A stretch of 64,000 bases of DNA from Paenibacillus sp. DCT19 (lineage in GTDB: Bacteria > Bacillota > Bacilli > Paenibacillales > Paenibacillaceae): positions 476,501 to 540,500 of the forward strand of contig NZ_CP029639.1 in assembly GCF_003268635.1 (NCBI RefSeq). Reading direction: 5' to 3'. The first letter of the stretch is position 1. The number at the start of each line of letters is the position of its first letter. Positions 10,908 through 20,331 of the stretch are shown in pieces. The position numbers were made by a program, and so were the translations under genes. The notes below the pieces were generated by a model. That model ran no database searches. It saw only the letters and a program-made list of their open reading frames with translations, and had not been told where the DNA came from.

Positions 10908-10957
10908 AACTGCTCATAGTTGGTGCTGATGCACTCACTGTGAGCAGTTTTTTTATT
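10908..10957 (+). terminator. Rho-independent terminator downstream of arsB
   Basis: AAACTGCTCA (10908-10917) pairs with TGAGCAGTTT (10941-10950) and is followed by a T-rich run. It sits 228 bases past arsB, beyond the repeat, so the repeat is probably in the arsB transcript. Confidence 0.7.
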
Positions 10958-11009
10958 AGCCGATTGTTTTCTGGGATAGCGACCAGGCGAGCATAACGCA
11001 TTAAAACAT

Positions 11010-11096
11010 GACCAGCCTCTCCTGAATTCCATCACTAATTGTTAAACACCGTTAACAATGGACGGTGGAGCAATTCATTGTAGGCCTGGTCTTTTT
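11010..11096 (+). other. Nested hairpin ending in a T run, possible RNA element or terminator
   Basis: GACCAG (11010-11015) can pair with CTGGTC (11086-11091), which is followed by five Ts. Inside lies a perfect 8-base inverted repeat, ATTGTTAA/TTAACAAT with a 6-base loop (11038-11059), flanked by a CCATC/GGTGG pairing. No gene on the plus strand needs another terminator here, so this may be the end of a small transcript or part of the pst leader region. Function unknown. Confidence 0.4.
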
Positions 11097-11155
11097 CCTA
11101 CCCTTCCCTAGGCTGTAGATTGAAATGTTTGGGGAGTTTCATCAGCGCTGACATA

Positions 11156-11296
11156 GCGCAGGGAACGGAACGATTGTGGAAAAGCGGAGCGCTCGCCTTT
11201 ATCCCCGGATGTTTTCCTTGGAAAAAACAAATCATATACATCAGGGGATAACAGCGATTGAAACAACGTCCGTTCCCGGAGCGACCTACTCAGCGA
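11156..11296 (+). repeat. Intergenic repeat family A, copy 3
   Basis: It shares GGGAACGGA, AGCGCTCGCCTTT and AACAGCGATtGAAA with copy 1 at 2.4 kb in the same order. The two ends are inverted copies of each other: GGGAACGGA near the left, TCCGTTCCC near the right, and ATCCCC against GGGGAT inside. The whole unit can therefore fold into one long imperfect hairpin. It lies about 170 bases upstream of pstS. Confidence 0.6.
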
Positions 11297-11336
11297 TGAA
11301 GTATATCCAGTTATTTTCCAAACACAGCCTACATTT

Positions 11337-11353
11337 TTAACATTGCGTTTACA
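11337..11353 (+). promoter_or_regulatory. Candidate Pho box upstream of pstS
   Basis: TTAACA (11337-11342), five bases, then TTTACA (11348-11353) fits the PhoP direct-repeat pattern TT(A/T/C)ACA with 5-base spacers. Further half-sites are degenerate. Its place about 110 bases before pstS supports phosphate-starvation control by PhoPR, which is not encoded in this window. Confidence 0.45.
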
Positions 11354-11462
11354 AAACAATGATTTTGAGATGACATACCGAAACTACAATGATTAAAGAG
11401 TTGATGGTGAACACACAAATTCACAAAACGCCATCACTAAATTGGGGGAGGAAAACAAAACT

Positions 11463-12389
11463 ATGTTTAAAAAGTTGCCGTTTATTTTGATGACCTTGTC
11501 GTTCGTACTCGTGCTTGCAGCATGTGGATCGAACAATAACGCTGGAACAGAGGGTTCTGCAAGCAATGGATCAGGCGAAGCTGCCACTGAACTTAGTGGT
11601 AACATTCTGGCTGTTGGATCTACAGCATTACAACCTCTGGTTGAGCAAGCTGGACAGAAATTTATGGCAGTTGATGAATATAAGAACGTAACAGTACAAG
11701 TGCAAGGCGGCGGTAGCGGTACTGGTCTGACACAAGTGTCTGATGGACAAGCTACTATCGGTAACTCCGACGTATTTGCAGAAGAGAAATTGGAAGACGA
11801 AGCAAAAGCAAAAGAATTGGTTGACCACCAAGTAGCAGTTGTAGCTATCGCTCCAGTTAGCAACAAAGATGCAGGTGTAACAGACTTGACGAAGCAACAA
11901 TTGATCGACATCTTCTCCGGTAAAATCACGAACTGGAAAGACGTTGGTGGTGCGGATCAAGCAATCGTTATCGTTAACCGTCCTGGTAGCTCCGGAACTC
12001 GTGCAACATTCGAGAACTTCGCACTGGGTACAAAAGTAGAAGATATCCAAGGATCTATTCAAGAAGATTCCTCAGGTACAGTTAAGAAATTGGTTTCCGA
12101 AACGCCAGGAGCTATTGGATACCTTGCACTTTCTTACCTGGATGACAGCTTGACGGTTCTGAAATACGAAGGCGTAGAAGCATCCGTTGAAAATGTTGAA
12201 GCTGGAACATACCCAGTATGGGCTTACCAACACATGTATACAAAAGGTGAACCTGATGCAGCTACAAAAGCATTTCTTGATTACATGCTGAGTGACGAAA
12301 TTCAACTGACAGACGTTAAGGAACTGGGCTACATTCCAGTATCCGGTATGAAAGTTAAACGCGATGCAACTGGCGCAGTGACTCAATAA
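11463..12389 (+). CDS. pstS: Phosphate ABC transporter substrate-binding lipoprotein PstS
   Basis: A 308-residue lipoprotein that captures phosphate outside the membrane and hands it to PstCAB. The signal peptide ends in the lipobox L-A-A-C-G. Phosphate-binding loops are recognisable: G-S-T-A-L-Q-P-L near the N-terminus, G-G-G-S-G-T-G and I-G-N-S-D-V-F, then N-R-P-G-S-S-G-T-R-A-T-F, and late V-S-E-T-P-G-A-I-G-Y. ATG 11463 follows GGAGG with good spacing; the frame open from 11442 only adds residues that belong to the ribosome binding site. A strong hairpin separates it from pstC, which would keep PstS in excess over the membrane subunits. Confidence 0.95.
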   Translation: MFKKLPFILMTLSFVLVLAACGSNNNAGTEGSASNGSGEAATELSGNILAVGSTALQPLVEQAGQKFMAVDEYKNVTVQVQGGGSGTGLTQVSDGQATIGNSDVFAEEKLEDEAKAKELVDHQVAVVAIAPVSNKDAGVTDLTKQQLIDIFSGKITNWKDVGGADQAIVIVNRPGSSGTRATFENFALGTKVEDIQGSIQEDSSGTVKKLVSETPGAIGYLALSYLDDSLTVLKYEGVEASVENVEAGTYPVWAYQHMYTKGEPDAATKAFLDYMLSDEIQLTDVKELGYIPVSGMKVKRDATGAVTQ

Positions 12390-12414
12390 TCTTTGAACTT
12401 GCTCATACAGCGAG

Positions 12415-12442
12415 AGAGGCGGACTTAGGTCCAGCCTCTTTG
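12415..12442 (+). terminator. Attenuating terminator between pstS and pstC
   Basis: AGAGGC-GGAC-loop-GTCC-A-GCCTCT followed by a short T run lies 25 bases after the pstS stop. Partial termination here would explain higher PstS levels than PstC/A/B. Confidence 0.7.
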
Positions 12443-12526
12443 CGCGGTTTATGAAATAATCCCATATTTTACATTAATTCTACGATGAAGGATGGTTGTT
12501 ATGGAACAGACCGAAGGGGAACGGTA

Positions 12527-13435
12527 ATGAACAGCAACATGAAACCTCGCCGGCCCTTGAGAGAGAAACATTACTGGGAAGATTGGACAGGTCGTATTTA
12601 TACGTCGATTTGTGTTGTTTTTCTGATCGTTGTTATGTTTTCCATTGTGTATTTTGTGGCGTCCAAGGGTCTGACGACCTTTTTCCGGGATGGCGTGAGT
12701 TTACGTGAATTCATATTTGGAAGAACGTGGAATCCGTCTGCCGAACCATCAGCTTATGGAGCATTACCGTTCATCACCGGTTCCTTTACAACCACCTTGC
12801 TGGCGGCTTTGATTGCAAGTCCACTCAGCCTATGTGCAGCGCTCTTTATGACAGAGATTGTACCGGGCAAAGGGAAAAAGATACTGCAGCCTGCAATTGA
12901 GCTGTTGTCTGGGATCCCGTCCGTTGTTTATGGATTTATCGGTCTGAGTGTAATTGTGCCTTTGATGCGTACTCTTTTCGGTGGAGCTGGCGTCGGGATT
13001 GCTGCGGGATGTTTGGTATTGGCTGTTATGATTTTGCCTACAGTAACAAGTATTATGGCAGACGCTCTCTCTGCTCTTCCTAAAGGATTGCGTGAGTCAT
13101 CCTATGCTCTAGGTGCTACACGTTGGCAAACGATTTATCGTGTCATCATCCCAACGGTTCTACCAGCCTTGTTGACAGGGGTTGTACTGGGGATGGCTCG
13201 TGCATTTGGTGAAGCGCTGGCTGTGCAAATGGTTATCGGTAACGCACCACATGTACCGACGTCCCTGCTTGAGTCTGCTTCAACGTTAACTAGTGTTATC
13301 ACATTAAGTATGGGTAATACGACAATGGATTCAGTTCATAATAATGCGCTCTGGAGTATGGCACTGGTATTGCTCGTAATGACCTTTGTATTCGTTATTC
13401 TGGTTCGCTTGCTTGAAAGGAGAAACCGGGTATGA
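12527..13435 (+). CDS. pstC: Phosphate ABC transporter permease PstC
   Basis: A 302-residue inner-membrane permease, one of the two channel subunits of the high-affinity phosphate importer. The first span is at residues 20-45 of the chosen form, and six spans are visible. The E-A-A-like cytoplasmic loop that docks on PstB appears as R-E-S-S-Y-A-L-G-A-T-R-W-Q-T-I-Y-R-V-I-I-P. I chose ATG 12527 because AGGGGAA lies just upstream with suitable spacing; the ATG at 12485 adds 14 residues. The stop overlaps the pstA start (ATGA). Confidence 0.93.
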   Translation: MNSNMKPRRPLREKHYWEDWTGRIYTSICVVFLIVVMFSIVYFVASKGLTTFFRDGVSLREFIFGRTWNPSAEPSAYGALPFITGSFTTTLLAALIASPLSLCAALFMTEIVPGKGKKILQPAIELLSGIPSVVYGFIGLSVIVPLMRTLFGGAGVGIAAGCLVLAVMILPTVTSIMADALSALPKGLRESSYALGATRWQTIYRVIIPTVLPALLTGVVLGMARAFGEALAVQMVIGNAPHVPTSLLESASTLTSVITLSMGNTTMDSVHNNALWSMALVLLVMTFVFVILVRLLERRNRV

Positions 13436-14325
13436 GAATGAAGGCCAAAACAGTAGATAAAATTGCTACCTATGTCATCGTTGTGCTCGCACTGTTCATC
13501 GTTGCATTGTTGCTTGGGTTACTTGGTTTCATCTTGGCACGAGGAATTGGCCACATTGACTGGAACTTCCTGACCAGTGCACCCCAGATGCTCAAAGGTG
13601 GAGGCGGTATCGGACCGCAGCTCTTCAACTCCATATTCCTGCTTGTGTTAACACTGATTATTACGATTCCGCTCGGATGGGGCGGAGGAATTTATATGGC
13701 GGAATATGCGAAGCCAGGACGCATTACAAGCTTCATTCGCTTGGTCGTTGAGGTACTGTCATCCTTCCCGTCAATCGTTATCGGTTTGTTCGGACTTTTA
13801 CTCATTGTAAATACATTTGGCCTGGGCTTCTCTCTAATCTCAGGTGCGATGGCGCTTGCGATCTTCAACTTGCCGCTTATGGTACGTACGACAGAGCAGG
13901 CTTTCCGCGCAGTTCCTAAGGAACAAAAAGAAGCTGGATTGGCACTGGGCTTGTCCAAATGGAAGATCATCACATCCATCTTGTTGCCTGTGGCTCTGCC
14001 AAGCTTAATTACAGGTACGATCCTGGCTTCTGGACGGATCTTTGGTGAAGCAGCTGCCCTCATGTTTACAGCAGGGATGAGTAGTCCACCGCTCGATTTC
14101 ACGGATTGGAATCCAACGAGCCCAAGATCACCGCTCAATCCATTCCGTCCAGCTGAGACGCTGGCCGTTCATATCTGGAAAGTTAACAGTGAAGGCATTG
14201 GTCCAGATTCCAAGGAAGTTGCAGCCGGTGCGTCCGCAGTCCTTGTCATTCTCGTGCTAGCTTTCAATCTAAGTGCACGCTGGATCGGTCGGGTTGTATA
14301 CCGTCGTATGACAGCTTCGAAATAA
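13432..14325 (+). CDS. pstA: Phosphate ABC transporter permease PstA
   Basis: The second membrane subunit of the phosphate importer, 297 residues, six predicted spans. It carries the permease coupling loop as [21 protein letters not shown] and the family's [13 protein letters not shown] block. It starts four bases inside pstC (ATGA overlap) and ends 13 bases before pstB, whose ribosome site AAGGAGG covers the gap. Confidence 0.94.
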   Translation: MRMKAKTVDKIATYVIVVLALFIVALLLGLLGFILARGIGHIDWNFLTSAPQMLKGGGGIGPQLFNSIFLLVLTLIITIPLGWGGGIYMAEYAKPGRITSFIRLVVEVLSSFPSIVIGLFGLLLIVNTFGLGFSLISGAMALAIFNLPLMVRTTEQAFRAVPKEQKEAGLALGLSKWKIITSILLPVALPSLITGTILASGRIFGEAAALMFTAGMSSPPLDFTDWNPTSPRSPLNPFRPAETLAVHIWKVNSEGIGPDSKEVAAGASAVLVILVLAFNLSARWIGRVVYRRMTASK

Positions 14326-14338
14326 GGAGGAATCTCAC

Positions 14339-15094
14339 ATGGCCATACCTTTTGGTACGGAACAGTTAAGCATATATTATGGGCATTTCCAGGCAGTTAA
14401 ACAGATCAGTCTGGCATTCCCTGAAGCAAGCGTGACGGCGCTTATTGGTCCGTCAGGCTGCGGTAAATCGACGTTCCTTCGTTCTTTGAATCGGATGAAT
14501 GATGAGATCGCTGGATCTCGCACAGAAGGTCATATCTGGATGGACGGCAAAGACCTGAACGAGCCGGGTACGGATGTAATCAAGCTTCGCCAAAAGATCG
14601 GCATGGTGTGGCAGAAGCCCAATCCTTTCCATAAGTCTATTTATAACAATATCGCGTTTGGCCCCCGCTATCGCGGTACGAAGAGTAAAAAGGCATTGGA
14701 TGAAATTGTGGAAAAAAGCCTGCGTCGTGCAGCTCTTTGGGATGAGGTAAAAGACAGACTTAACGAGTCGGCCTTGTCACTATCTGGTGGACAACAGCAG
14801 CGTCTGTGTATCGCACGCGCACTGTCGGTTGACCCGCAGATTTTGCTGCTTGATGAGCCAGCATCTGCGCTTGATCCAGTATCTACGGGTAAAGTAGAGG
14901 AATTGATCTCCGAACTGAAGAAGGATCTACGGATCGTTATTGTAACGCATAACATGCAGCAAGCAGCACGTATTTCGGATTTTACCGCGTATTTCTATTT
15001 GGGTAGCATGATTGAACACGGGAATACAGAACAGATCTTTACGAACCCGGACAATCGCCTGACACAGGAATACATTATGGGACGTTTCGGTTAA
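14339..15094 (+). CDS. pstB: Phosphate ABC transporter ATP-binding protein PstB
   Basis: The 251-residue ATPase that powers PstSCA. Walker A is G-P-S-G-C-G-K-S-T (near residue 40), the Q loop is V-W-Q-K-P-N-P-F, the signature is L-S-G-G-Q-Q-Q-R, Walker B is [13 protein letters not shown], and the switch histidine is in [10 protein letters not shown]. The length and the [10 protein letters not shown] block are typical of PstB. No phoU follows, unlike in many bacteria; a terminator ends the operon. Confidence 0.95.
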   Translation: MAIPFGTEQLSIYYGHFQAVKQISLAFPEASVTALIGPSGCGKSTFLRSLNRMNDEIAGSRTEGHIWMDGKDLNEPGTDVIKLRQKIGMVWQKPNPFHKSIYNNIAFGPRYRGTKSKKALDEIVEKSLRRAALWDEVKDRLNESALSLSGGQQQRLCIARALSVDPQILLLDEPASALDPVSTGKVEELISELKKDLRIVIVTHNMQQAARISDFTAYFYLGSMIEHGNTEQIFTNPDNRLTQEYIMGRFG

Positions 15095-15154
15095 TCTCAA
15101 TTGGAGTGGTTGGAGGACATCGGAACTAAGGTAGGATAGAACATATAGAGAAAT

Positions 15155-15202
15155 AAGAGAGCATAATTCTTGGGTGAACGCGCCAGGGTTATGCTCTCTT
15201 TT
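15155..15202 (+). terminator. Rho-independent terminator of the pst operon
   Basis: AAGAGAGCATAA pairs with TTATGCTCTCTT and runs into TTTTATAT, about 60 bases past the pstB stop. Confidence 0.88.
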
Positions 15203-15339
15203 ATATATACATGGAAAGATACTTCAATATTTTCTGAAAATATAATATGGGAAAGTTTGCCACACTCAAAACAATCATGCTACGATAATTTGCAGGTAAT
15301 AAAGCAATAAGGAGTGGTGATGAGAAGGGTGATTAGAGA

Positions 15340-15930
15340 ATGAACAATATACACAATGATGATACAAGTGCTAAAGAGAACACAACAGGCGGCACAATAG
15401 AGGAGAGCGAATTAGTAGAAACCGCATCCAATGCTTCTAGTCCAAAATCACTAAAATCACAGAGCCTTCGACGTCTTCATCCCAAAGTAAAGCGGGCAAC
15501 CGCTATGACATCGCTGATCACCAATGGAATATTGGGCGCTATAGCGGCTGCGTACTTGGTCGTAGCATTTAATCGAGATTGGACGTTGTGGCCAGGCTGG
15601 GCTGCGCTCGGATTATGCATCTTGTCCTTCATCTGGTTTGGCTGTGCTCTGCCAGCACTCCAATATCGTTATTTCAGTTTCCGAGTTGCTGAGGATGAGC
15701 TTGAAATTCATTCCGGCTGGCTGTGGATTACTGACACGATTGTGCCAATGACACGTGTGCAGCAGGTAGAATTGGAGAGCGGCCCGTTGCTGCGAAAGTA
15801 TGGGCTGGCTAAGGTTAGCATCGTTACCGCGGCAGCTACACTTGAAATCGCTGGTCTGGAGCGTGAGGAAGCGGAGCAACTCAAAAGAAATATTGGACAT
15901 TTAGCCAAGGTGGAAGATCGAGATGAATGA
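15340..15930 (+). CDS. ydbS: PH domain-containing membrane protein, YdbS-like
   Basis: A 196-residue protein with an acidic, Ser/Thr-rich N-terminal 45 residues, two membrane spans (about 68-90 and 95-113) and one bacterial PH (bPH2, DUF304) domain beginning Y-R-Y-F-S-F-R-V-A-E-D-E-L-E-I. The hallmark P-M-T-R-V-Q-Q-V-E-L-E-S-G-P-L-L-R-K-Y-G-L-A is clear. In B. subtilis the ydbS-ydbT pair belongs to the sigma-W envelope stress regulon and has been linked to resistance to antimicrobials from other bacilli. It overlaps the next gene by eight bases, so the two form an operon. The exact biochemical role is unknown. Confidence 0.85.
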   Translation: MNNIHNDDTSAKENTTGGTIEESELVETASNASSPKSLKSQSLRRLHPKVKRATAMTSLITNGILGAIAAAYLVVAFNRDWTLWPGWAALGLCILSFIWFGCALPALQYRYFSFRVAEDELEIHSGWLWITDTIVPMTRVQQVELESGPLLRKYGLAKVSIVTAAATLEIAGLEREEAEQLKRNIGHLAKVEDRDE

Positions 15931-17560
15931 GATGAATGAAACGAGTGAAACAACGCGCCTACACAAAAGTTATATTTTATTTCCTTTGTTCAGTGTCCTC
16001 AAATCGTTACTTCCCTTCTTCGTACTACTAGTATTCAGAGGGCTGAATTGGAGCGAAATCCCTTGGTATCTCTATGCAGGAGGTATCGCGCTTGTTTTGC
16101 TGCCCTCTCTTCTATATGGCTGGTTGAAATGGCGGAAATTCAGCTATACCCTGCAAGAGGATCGCATTGTACTACGGCGGGGGATGTTTGTACGGGAAGA
16201 GAAGTCTATCTATTTTAGCCGGATTCATGCTGTACAGACACAGCAGCCGTTAATTCAGCGAATGCTTCGAATCGCACAGCTTAAGATTGAGACGCCTGGT
16301 GGTAACAAAGAGGCAGATGGTGTGTTACCCGCTCTCCGTGTTGATGAAGCGAAGCGAGTGGAGCGATGGCTGTATCAGAAGCGGACTGAGGCAGTGGTGA
16401 AGGAATCTGCTGTGAACAGCCCCGAACAACAGATGGAGACATCCAGAGTAGAGATAGGAACCCATGATGAATATGCCGGAATTAAACGTGAGCAGGGTAC
16501 AGAACCCGGTCTAGGATCAGTTCATGAGACGGGTGCAGATTCTAGACCAAACAGGGTGGATGGCTTAGAACTTCTAGAACCTGTTCATGCGGAAGATCCT
16601 GTACAACAGGAGCCGCTCCTGCGATTGTCGGCGGGCAGATTGTTTGTGGGGGCATTGACGACCATGAATCTGCCGCTCCTGCTCGTTTTTGCGACAGGGA
16701 TCTATTCCTTTGCAGATGATCTGCTACCGGATCATTTTTATCGACGTCTAGTGGAGGAAGCTGGGAGTTTGCCGGCCATTTGGTGGCTAGGTCTAATTCC
16801 TCTCATGTTCCTGCTGGCTTGGATTCTATCAGCGGTGTTATTCACGATTAAGTATGCTGGGTTCACGGTAGAGCGTGAGGGTGGTAACATCTCCATCGTC
16901 TCAGGTCTGTTGGAACGCAAAAAACATGTGTTTTCGCCTACCAAGGTGCAGGCAGTCGCCATTAGAGAAGGCCTGCTGCGTCAACCCTTCGGGTATGCGG
17001 AGGTTGAGATTTATGTGCTGACTTCCGAGAAGGAGAAAAAAATGATGCTTCACCCGCTGTTACCCATGCGTGAGGTGAACGAATTGCTGGCAAGCATCGT
17101 GCCACAATATGAATTACAAACAGATATAGCGCAGCCGCCGACACGGGCGCTCTGGTTGTTTCTCCGTTGGAAACTGCTGATTGCCCTGCTAGTTGGAATT
17201 GCCGGAACGATATATTTTGGCATGGTGGGCGTAGGGCTATTCCTTCTGCTGCCTGTGTTCGGTATGTGGGGATATGCACGCTACAAGGATGAAGGACTGA
17301 ACATATATGAGAAGCAGCTATTGATCCGCCAGCGGCAAATCTCCCGTCTGACCGTGTTAATGCGCCGTCCTCATGTGGTTACAGTGAATACCATCGCAAC
17401 ATCCCGCCAACGTGCTAGGTCATTGCTAACCGTACAGGCCACATTGATGGTGAACCGTGGCGGCTGGAGGGCGACCTTCTTGGATCAAACTCATGCGGTT
17501 GCTGTTATGAATTGGATGCATCAGGCTTCTTTCTATTCAAAGTCGAGGGGGAAACGATAG
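15923..17560 (+). CDS. ydbT: PH domain-containing membrane protein, YdbT-like
   Basis: A 545-residue membrane protein with repeated bPH2 domains. The first, near residues 70-150, has I-V-L-R-R-G-M-F-V-R-E-E-K-S-I-Y-F-S-R-I-H-A-V-Q; the second, near 310-390, has V-S-G-L-L-E-R-K-K-H-V-F-S-P-T-K-V-Q-A-V; a third, weaker one ends the protein. Paired hydrophobic spans precede each. A poorly conserved, charged linker of about 90 residues (about 155-240) is longer than in B. subtilis YdbT. It is translationally coupled to ydbS upstream and abuts an MFS gene downstream with no gap. Presumed partner of YdbS in envelope stress resistance. Confidence 0.85.
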   Translation: MNEMNETSETTRLHKSYILFPLFSVLKSLLPFFVLLVFRGLNWSEIPWYLYAGGIALVLLPSLLYGWLKWRKFSYTLQEDRIVLRRGMFVREEKSIYFSRIHAVQTQQPLIQRMLRIAQLKIETPGGNKEADGVLPALRVDEAKRVERWLYQKRTEAVVKESAVNSPEQQMETSRVEIGTHDEYAGIKREQGTEPGLGSVHETGADSRPNRVDGLELLEPVHAEDPVQQEPLLRLSAGRLFVGALTTMNLPLLLVFATGIYSFADDLLPDHFYRRLVEEAGSLPAIWWLGLIPLMFLLAWILSAVLFTIKYAGFTVEREGGNISIVSGLLERKKHVFSPTKVQAVAIREGLLRQPFGYAEVEIYVLTSEKEKKMMLHPLLPMREVNELLASIVPQYELQTDIAQPPTRALWLFLRWKLLIALLVGIAGTIYFGMVGVGLFLLLPVFGMWGYARYKDEGLNIYEKQLLIRQRQISRLTVLMRRPHVVTVNTIATSRQRARSLLTVQATLMVNRGGWRATFLDQTHAVAVMNWMHQASFYSKSRGKR

Positions 17561-18833
17561 ATGAAGAACAGCCAGGAGAGGGTAGAAAAGTCTGATAACC
17601 AGCCTGGCGGCTGGAAGCATGCCGGACTGTTATTAGGTGGAGTGGGTATATCCAACCTGGGTGATTTTATCTACATTGTCGCTATCAACCTGATGGTGCT
17701 GAACATGACCCAATCTCCAGCAGCCGTAGCAGGGTTATGGATCATCTCGCCAATCGCTTCAGTATGCACCAAGTTCTGGTCAGGCAGTGTCATTGACCGC
17801 TACGATCAACGCCAGTTGATGATTGGGCAGATATCATACGGGCATTGCTGGTCGCGACACTTCCCTTATTTTCAAATCTGTGGATGATGTATGCTGTGAT
17901 GTTTCTGATTAGTATGTCGTCCTCGATATTTGTACCTTCTTCCCAGGTGTACATTACTCGGCTGGTACCGGCTGAGCGGCGTAAGCGATTCAATTCGATG
18001 CAGGCACTCATTAGCTCAGGAGCTTTTATTACGGGGCCTGCTGTAGCTGGCGTATTATTGTTCTATCTATCCCCGCAGTAGCGATCTACGTGAATAGTGT
18101 TTCGTTTGCTGTGTCCGCTCTGATTCTTATGATGTTGCCGAAATTGGGTATAGGCGAGCAGCGTGGTGGGCCATCGAAATTGTCGCCGCGGATCATCGCT
18201 CAGGACTGGCAAGCCGTGCTAAGGTTTAGCCGCAAGAGTGGTTACGTTGTAGGGATTTACGTCATTTTTCAGATTGTTCTCGTCATTGGCATGTCGCTGG
18301 ATGCACAGGAAGTCGTGTTTATTCGCCAGGTGATGAACTTGTCTGAATCTCAATACGGGGCATTGATGAGTGTTACTGGCGTCGGTTATCTAGTTGGTTC
18401 GCTGCTTGTCACCCTGTTTGCCAAACATATTCCGATCCGTCATATGATGGGGATCGGCGTGCTTATGGTTTCGCTTGGTTATTTCCTATTTGCACGTTCG
18501 TTTTCCTTCGAGCTTGCAGCGTTCGCCTTTATCTTGCTTGGGCTGTGCTCAGCACTTGCCAACACAGGCCTGATTACCTTTTACCAGAATAATATTCCGG
18601 TAGATCTAATGGGCAGGATGAGCAGTGTCATTGGACTGATGCTGAGCGCGCTTCAAGTGGCTTCTATTTTGATTGCAGGGGTAGTGGCAGAATATTTATC
18701 CCTTCGTCTTGTGTATACGGTTGTCTCAGCAGCCATGATGTTAGTGGCACTTATCTTATGGATCACCAGCTTGCTTCCTTCAAGAAGTTCGTATTATCAA
18801 GAGGCTGTGACGAAGAGTGCAACGATGAAGTAG
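17561..18833 (+). pseudogene. MFS efflux transporter, two frame breaks at G/C runs
   Basis: A drug-efflux-like major facilitator, begun by an ATG touching the ydbT stop. The frame breaks twice. At 17825-17827 (GGG) one more G turns an early stop into M-I-G-A-D-I-I-R-A-L-L-V-A-T-L-P. At 18071-18074 (CCCC) one more C continues L-S-P-A-V-A-I-Y-V-N-S-V-S-F. With both repaired the protein has 424 residues and about twelve spans, the normal MFS size, with the loop-2 basic motif V-I-D-R-Y-D-Q-R-Q. Both breaks are single-base losses in homopolymers, so I expect the gene to be intact in the organism. Position after ydbST suggests a role in antimicrobial tolerance; substrate unknown. Confidence 0.82.
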
Positions 18834-19076
18834 GTTAGACTGATGCGGAGAACAACTGCAGAAGTGAAATGGCTCGACAAAAAAAGAAAGAAAGTAATAG
18901 TAAGTAAGTTGGGCATTGGTGTGTCCTATAGGGGAGAAGGTCTTGGACAGAAGGTTTTAGACAGAAGTTTGCCTTAACACCCGAACCATTGGACACACCT
19001 GAACATACATAGAATTAACAGCAGAGATGTAAACAAATGAATAAACATGAGTGCCGATGTGACAAAAGTTCACAGT

Positions 19077-19090
19077 AGATAACGCTTACA
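19077..19090. promoter_or_regulatory. Candidate CcpA (cre) site upstream of the serine dehydratase operon
   Basis: Read on the minus strand the site is TGTAAGCGTTATCT, fitting the cre consensus TGWAANCGNTNWCA at all but the last position. It lies about 190 bases upstream of the glycine riboswitch. Catabolite control of serine breakdown to pyruvate would make sense. Confidence 0.4.
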
Positions 19091-19264
19091 TTTGATTTGA
19101 AGCTAACAAATCGTTAAGTTTATTGACATGAAACTTCCGGTCGATTAATCTTAATGAGTAAGAGTGTTTTTTCGTCGGATCACGATATGATTTAGCTTTA
19201 ATGTCACTATTTTGAATCATAATTATCATCATTCTGATCTCATCAGAATAATTCCATACAGCGA

Positions 19265-19520
19265 ATGATAACGAGCGGGAGAGACCTGAGTTGGCTAAGT
19301 AAGATGGCCTGCGATCAGGCACCGAAGGAGCAAGCTGCCTACGCACCCGGCGCGGCGGTTAATCTCTCAGGTAAATGTACCATCGTTGGACGCAACTCTG
19401 GAGAGTGCGCATGATGCGCCACCCAAGGGGTATATGATTAAACAGCTTGGTACAGTATGTGTAAGAACAAGGCATGCACTGTATCGACTGACGCTGTTGA
19501 TCATGAAACTCTCAGGTATC
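19265..19520 (+). ncRNA. Tandem glycine riboswitch (gcvT type)
   Basis: Two glycine aptamers in series. The first opens with GCGGGAGAGACC, has CACCGAAGGAGCAAGC and closes with AATCTCTCAGGTAAA and ACC-TCG-TTGGACG-like bases; the second begins GCAACTCTGGAGAGTGCGC, has GCGCCACCCAAGGGGTA and closes with GAAACTCTCAGGTATCGAGGACAGAG. These are the class hallmarks. Unusually for the class it controls serine dehydratase rather than the gcv cleavage system. A terminator follows directly (19523-19562), so this is an ON switch at the level of termination: glycine should allow read-through and so drain serine made from glycine to pyruvate. Confidence 0.93.
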
Positions 19521-19522
19521 GA

Positions 19523-19562
19523 GGACAGAGAGAGGGCTTAAGGCCTTCTTCTGTCCTTTTTT
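19523..19562 (+). terminator. Expression-platform terminator of the glycine riboswitch
   Basis: GGACAGA...GGGC, loop TTAA, GGCC...TCTGTCC then six Ts. The 5' side of the stem (GAGGACAGAG) is shared with the P1 region of the second aptamer, which provides the glycine-dependent switch. Confidence 0.88.
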
Positions 19563-19641
19563 GATGTCATCATTCAGTAATAATGGAACGTTATGGTTAA
19601 GTATCTGGATGAACATGACGAATACAAATGGAGGGTTTTTG

Positions 19642-20331
19642 ATGCGTTTTAAAGATGTTTTCTCAATTATTGGTCCATCCATGACGGGACCTTCAAGTTC
19701 ACATACGGCTGGTGCGGCGAGACTTGGCAGAATTGCTCGTCAGTGGTTGGGTTGTACGCCGGAGCGCGCCCGGTTAACACTATACGGATCGTTTGCCGAT
19801 ACGTATCAAGGGCATGGCACAGATCTTGCGCTAATCGGCGGATTGCTTGATTATGCGACAGACGATCCGCGAATACCGGATGCTGAAGAGTATGCAGAGC
19901 AAGCGGGTATGGAGGTTGAGTTTTTCACAAGTGGCCTACCTGCTCCCCATCCCAATACGGTCAAAATTGAACTGTGGCACGGTGACCGTGAATGTTCATT
20001 GATTGGTGCGTCCATTGGGGGCGGCAGTGTGTCAGTGCATGCCTTGAATGATTTTCGCGTCCAGATCAGTGGGGAGTTCCCAACATTGGTGCTGCGTCAT
20101 GCGGACAAAGCAGGGGTGCTTGCATCCGTGACGTCCACCATCAGTTCCTCAGGCGTGAACATCGGTTATATGCAGGTAGACCGGAAAGGTCGGGATGGTG
20201 AAGCATTGACTGCGATGGAGATGGATGGGGCGCCAGACCCGAATATGTTAAGCCGTTTGAAGTCGCTGGATCATGTGCTGGATATTCGTGTAATTGATTT
20301 GAAGAAGGGAGTGAGTCCAGATGCGATTTAA
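19642..20331 (+). CDS. sdaAB: L-serine dehydratase, iron-sulfur-dependent, beta subunit
   Basis: The 229-residue beta subunit of the [4Fe-4S] L-serine deaminase, which converts serine to pyruvate and ammonia. It has the family start F-K-D-V-F-S-I-I-G-P-S-M-T-G-P-S-S-S-H-T and a C-terminal ACT-like domain (residues about 150-225) with L-R-H-A-D-K-A-G-V-L-A and V-N-I-G-Y-M-Q-V-D-R. ATG 19642 is right: GGAGG lies eight bases before it, and the longer frame from 19561 begins inside the riboswitch terminator. It overlaps sdaAA by 11 bases. Confidence 0.95.
   Translation: MRFKDVFSIIGPSMTGPSSSHTAGAARLGRIARQWLGCTPERARLTLYGSFADTYQGHGTDLALIGGLLDYATDDPRIPDAEEYAEQAGMEVEFFTSGLPAPHPNTVKIELWHGDRECSLIGASIGGGSVSVHALNDFRVQISGEFPTLVLRHADKAGVLASVTSTISSSGVNIGYMQVDRKGRDGEALTAMEMDGAPDPNMLSRLKSLDHVLDIRVIDLKKGVSPDAI

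Noticed and set aside
11108..11359. An 83-residue minus-strand frame upstream of pstS
   Set aside because: It covers repeat A copy 3; composition is that of a random frame.
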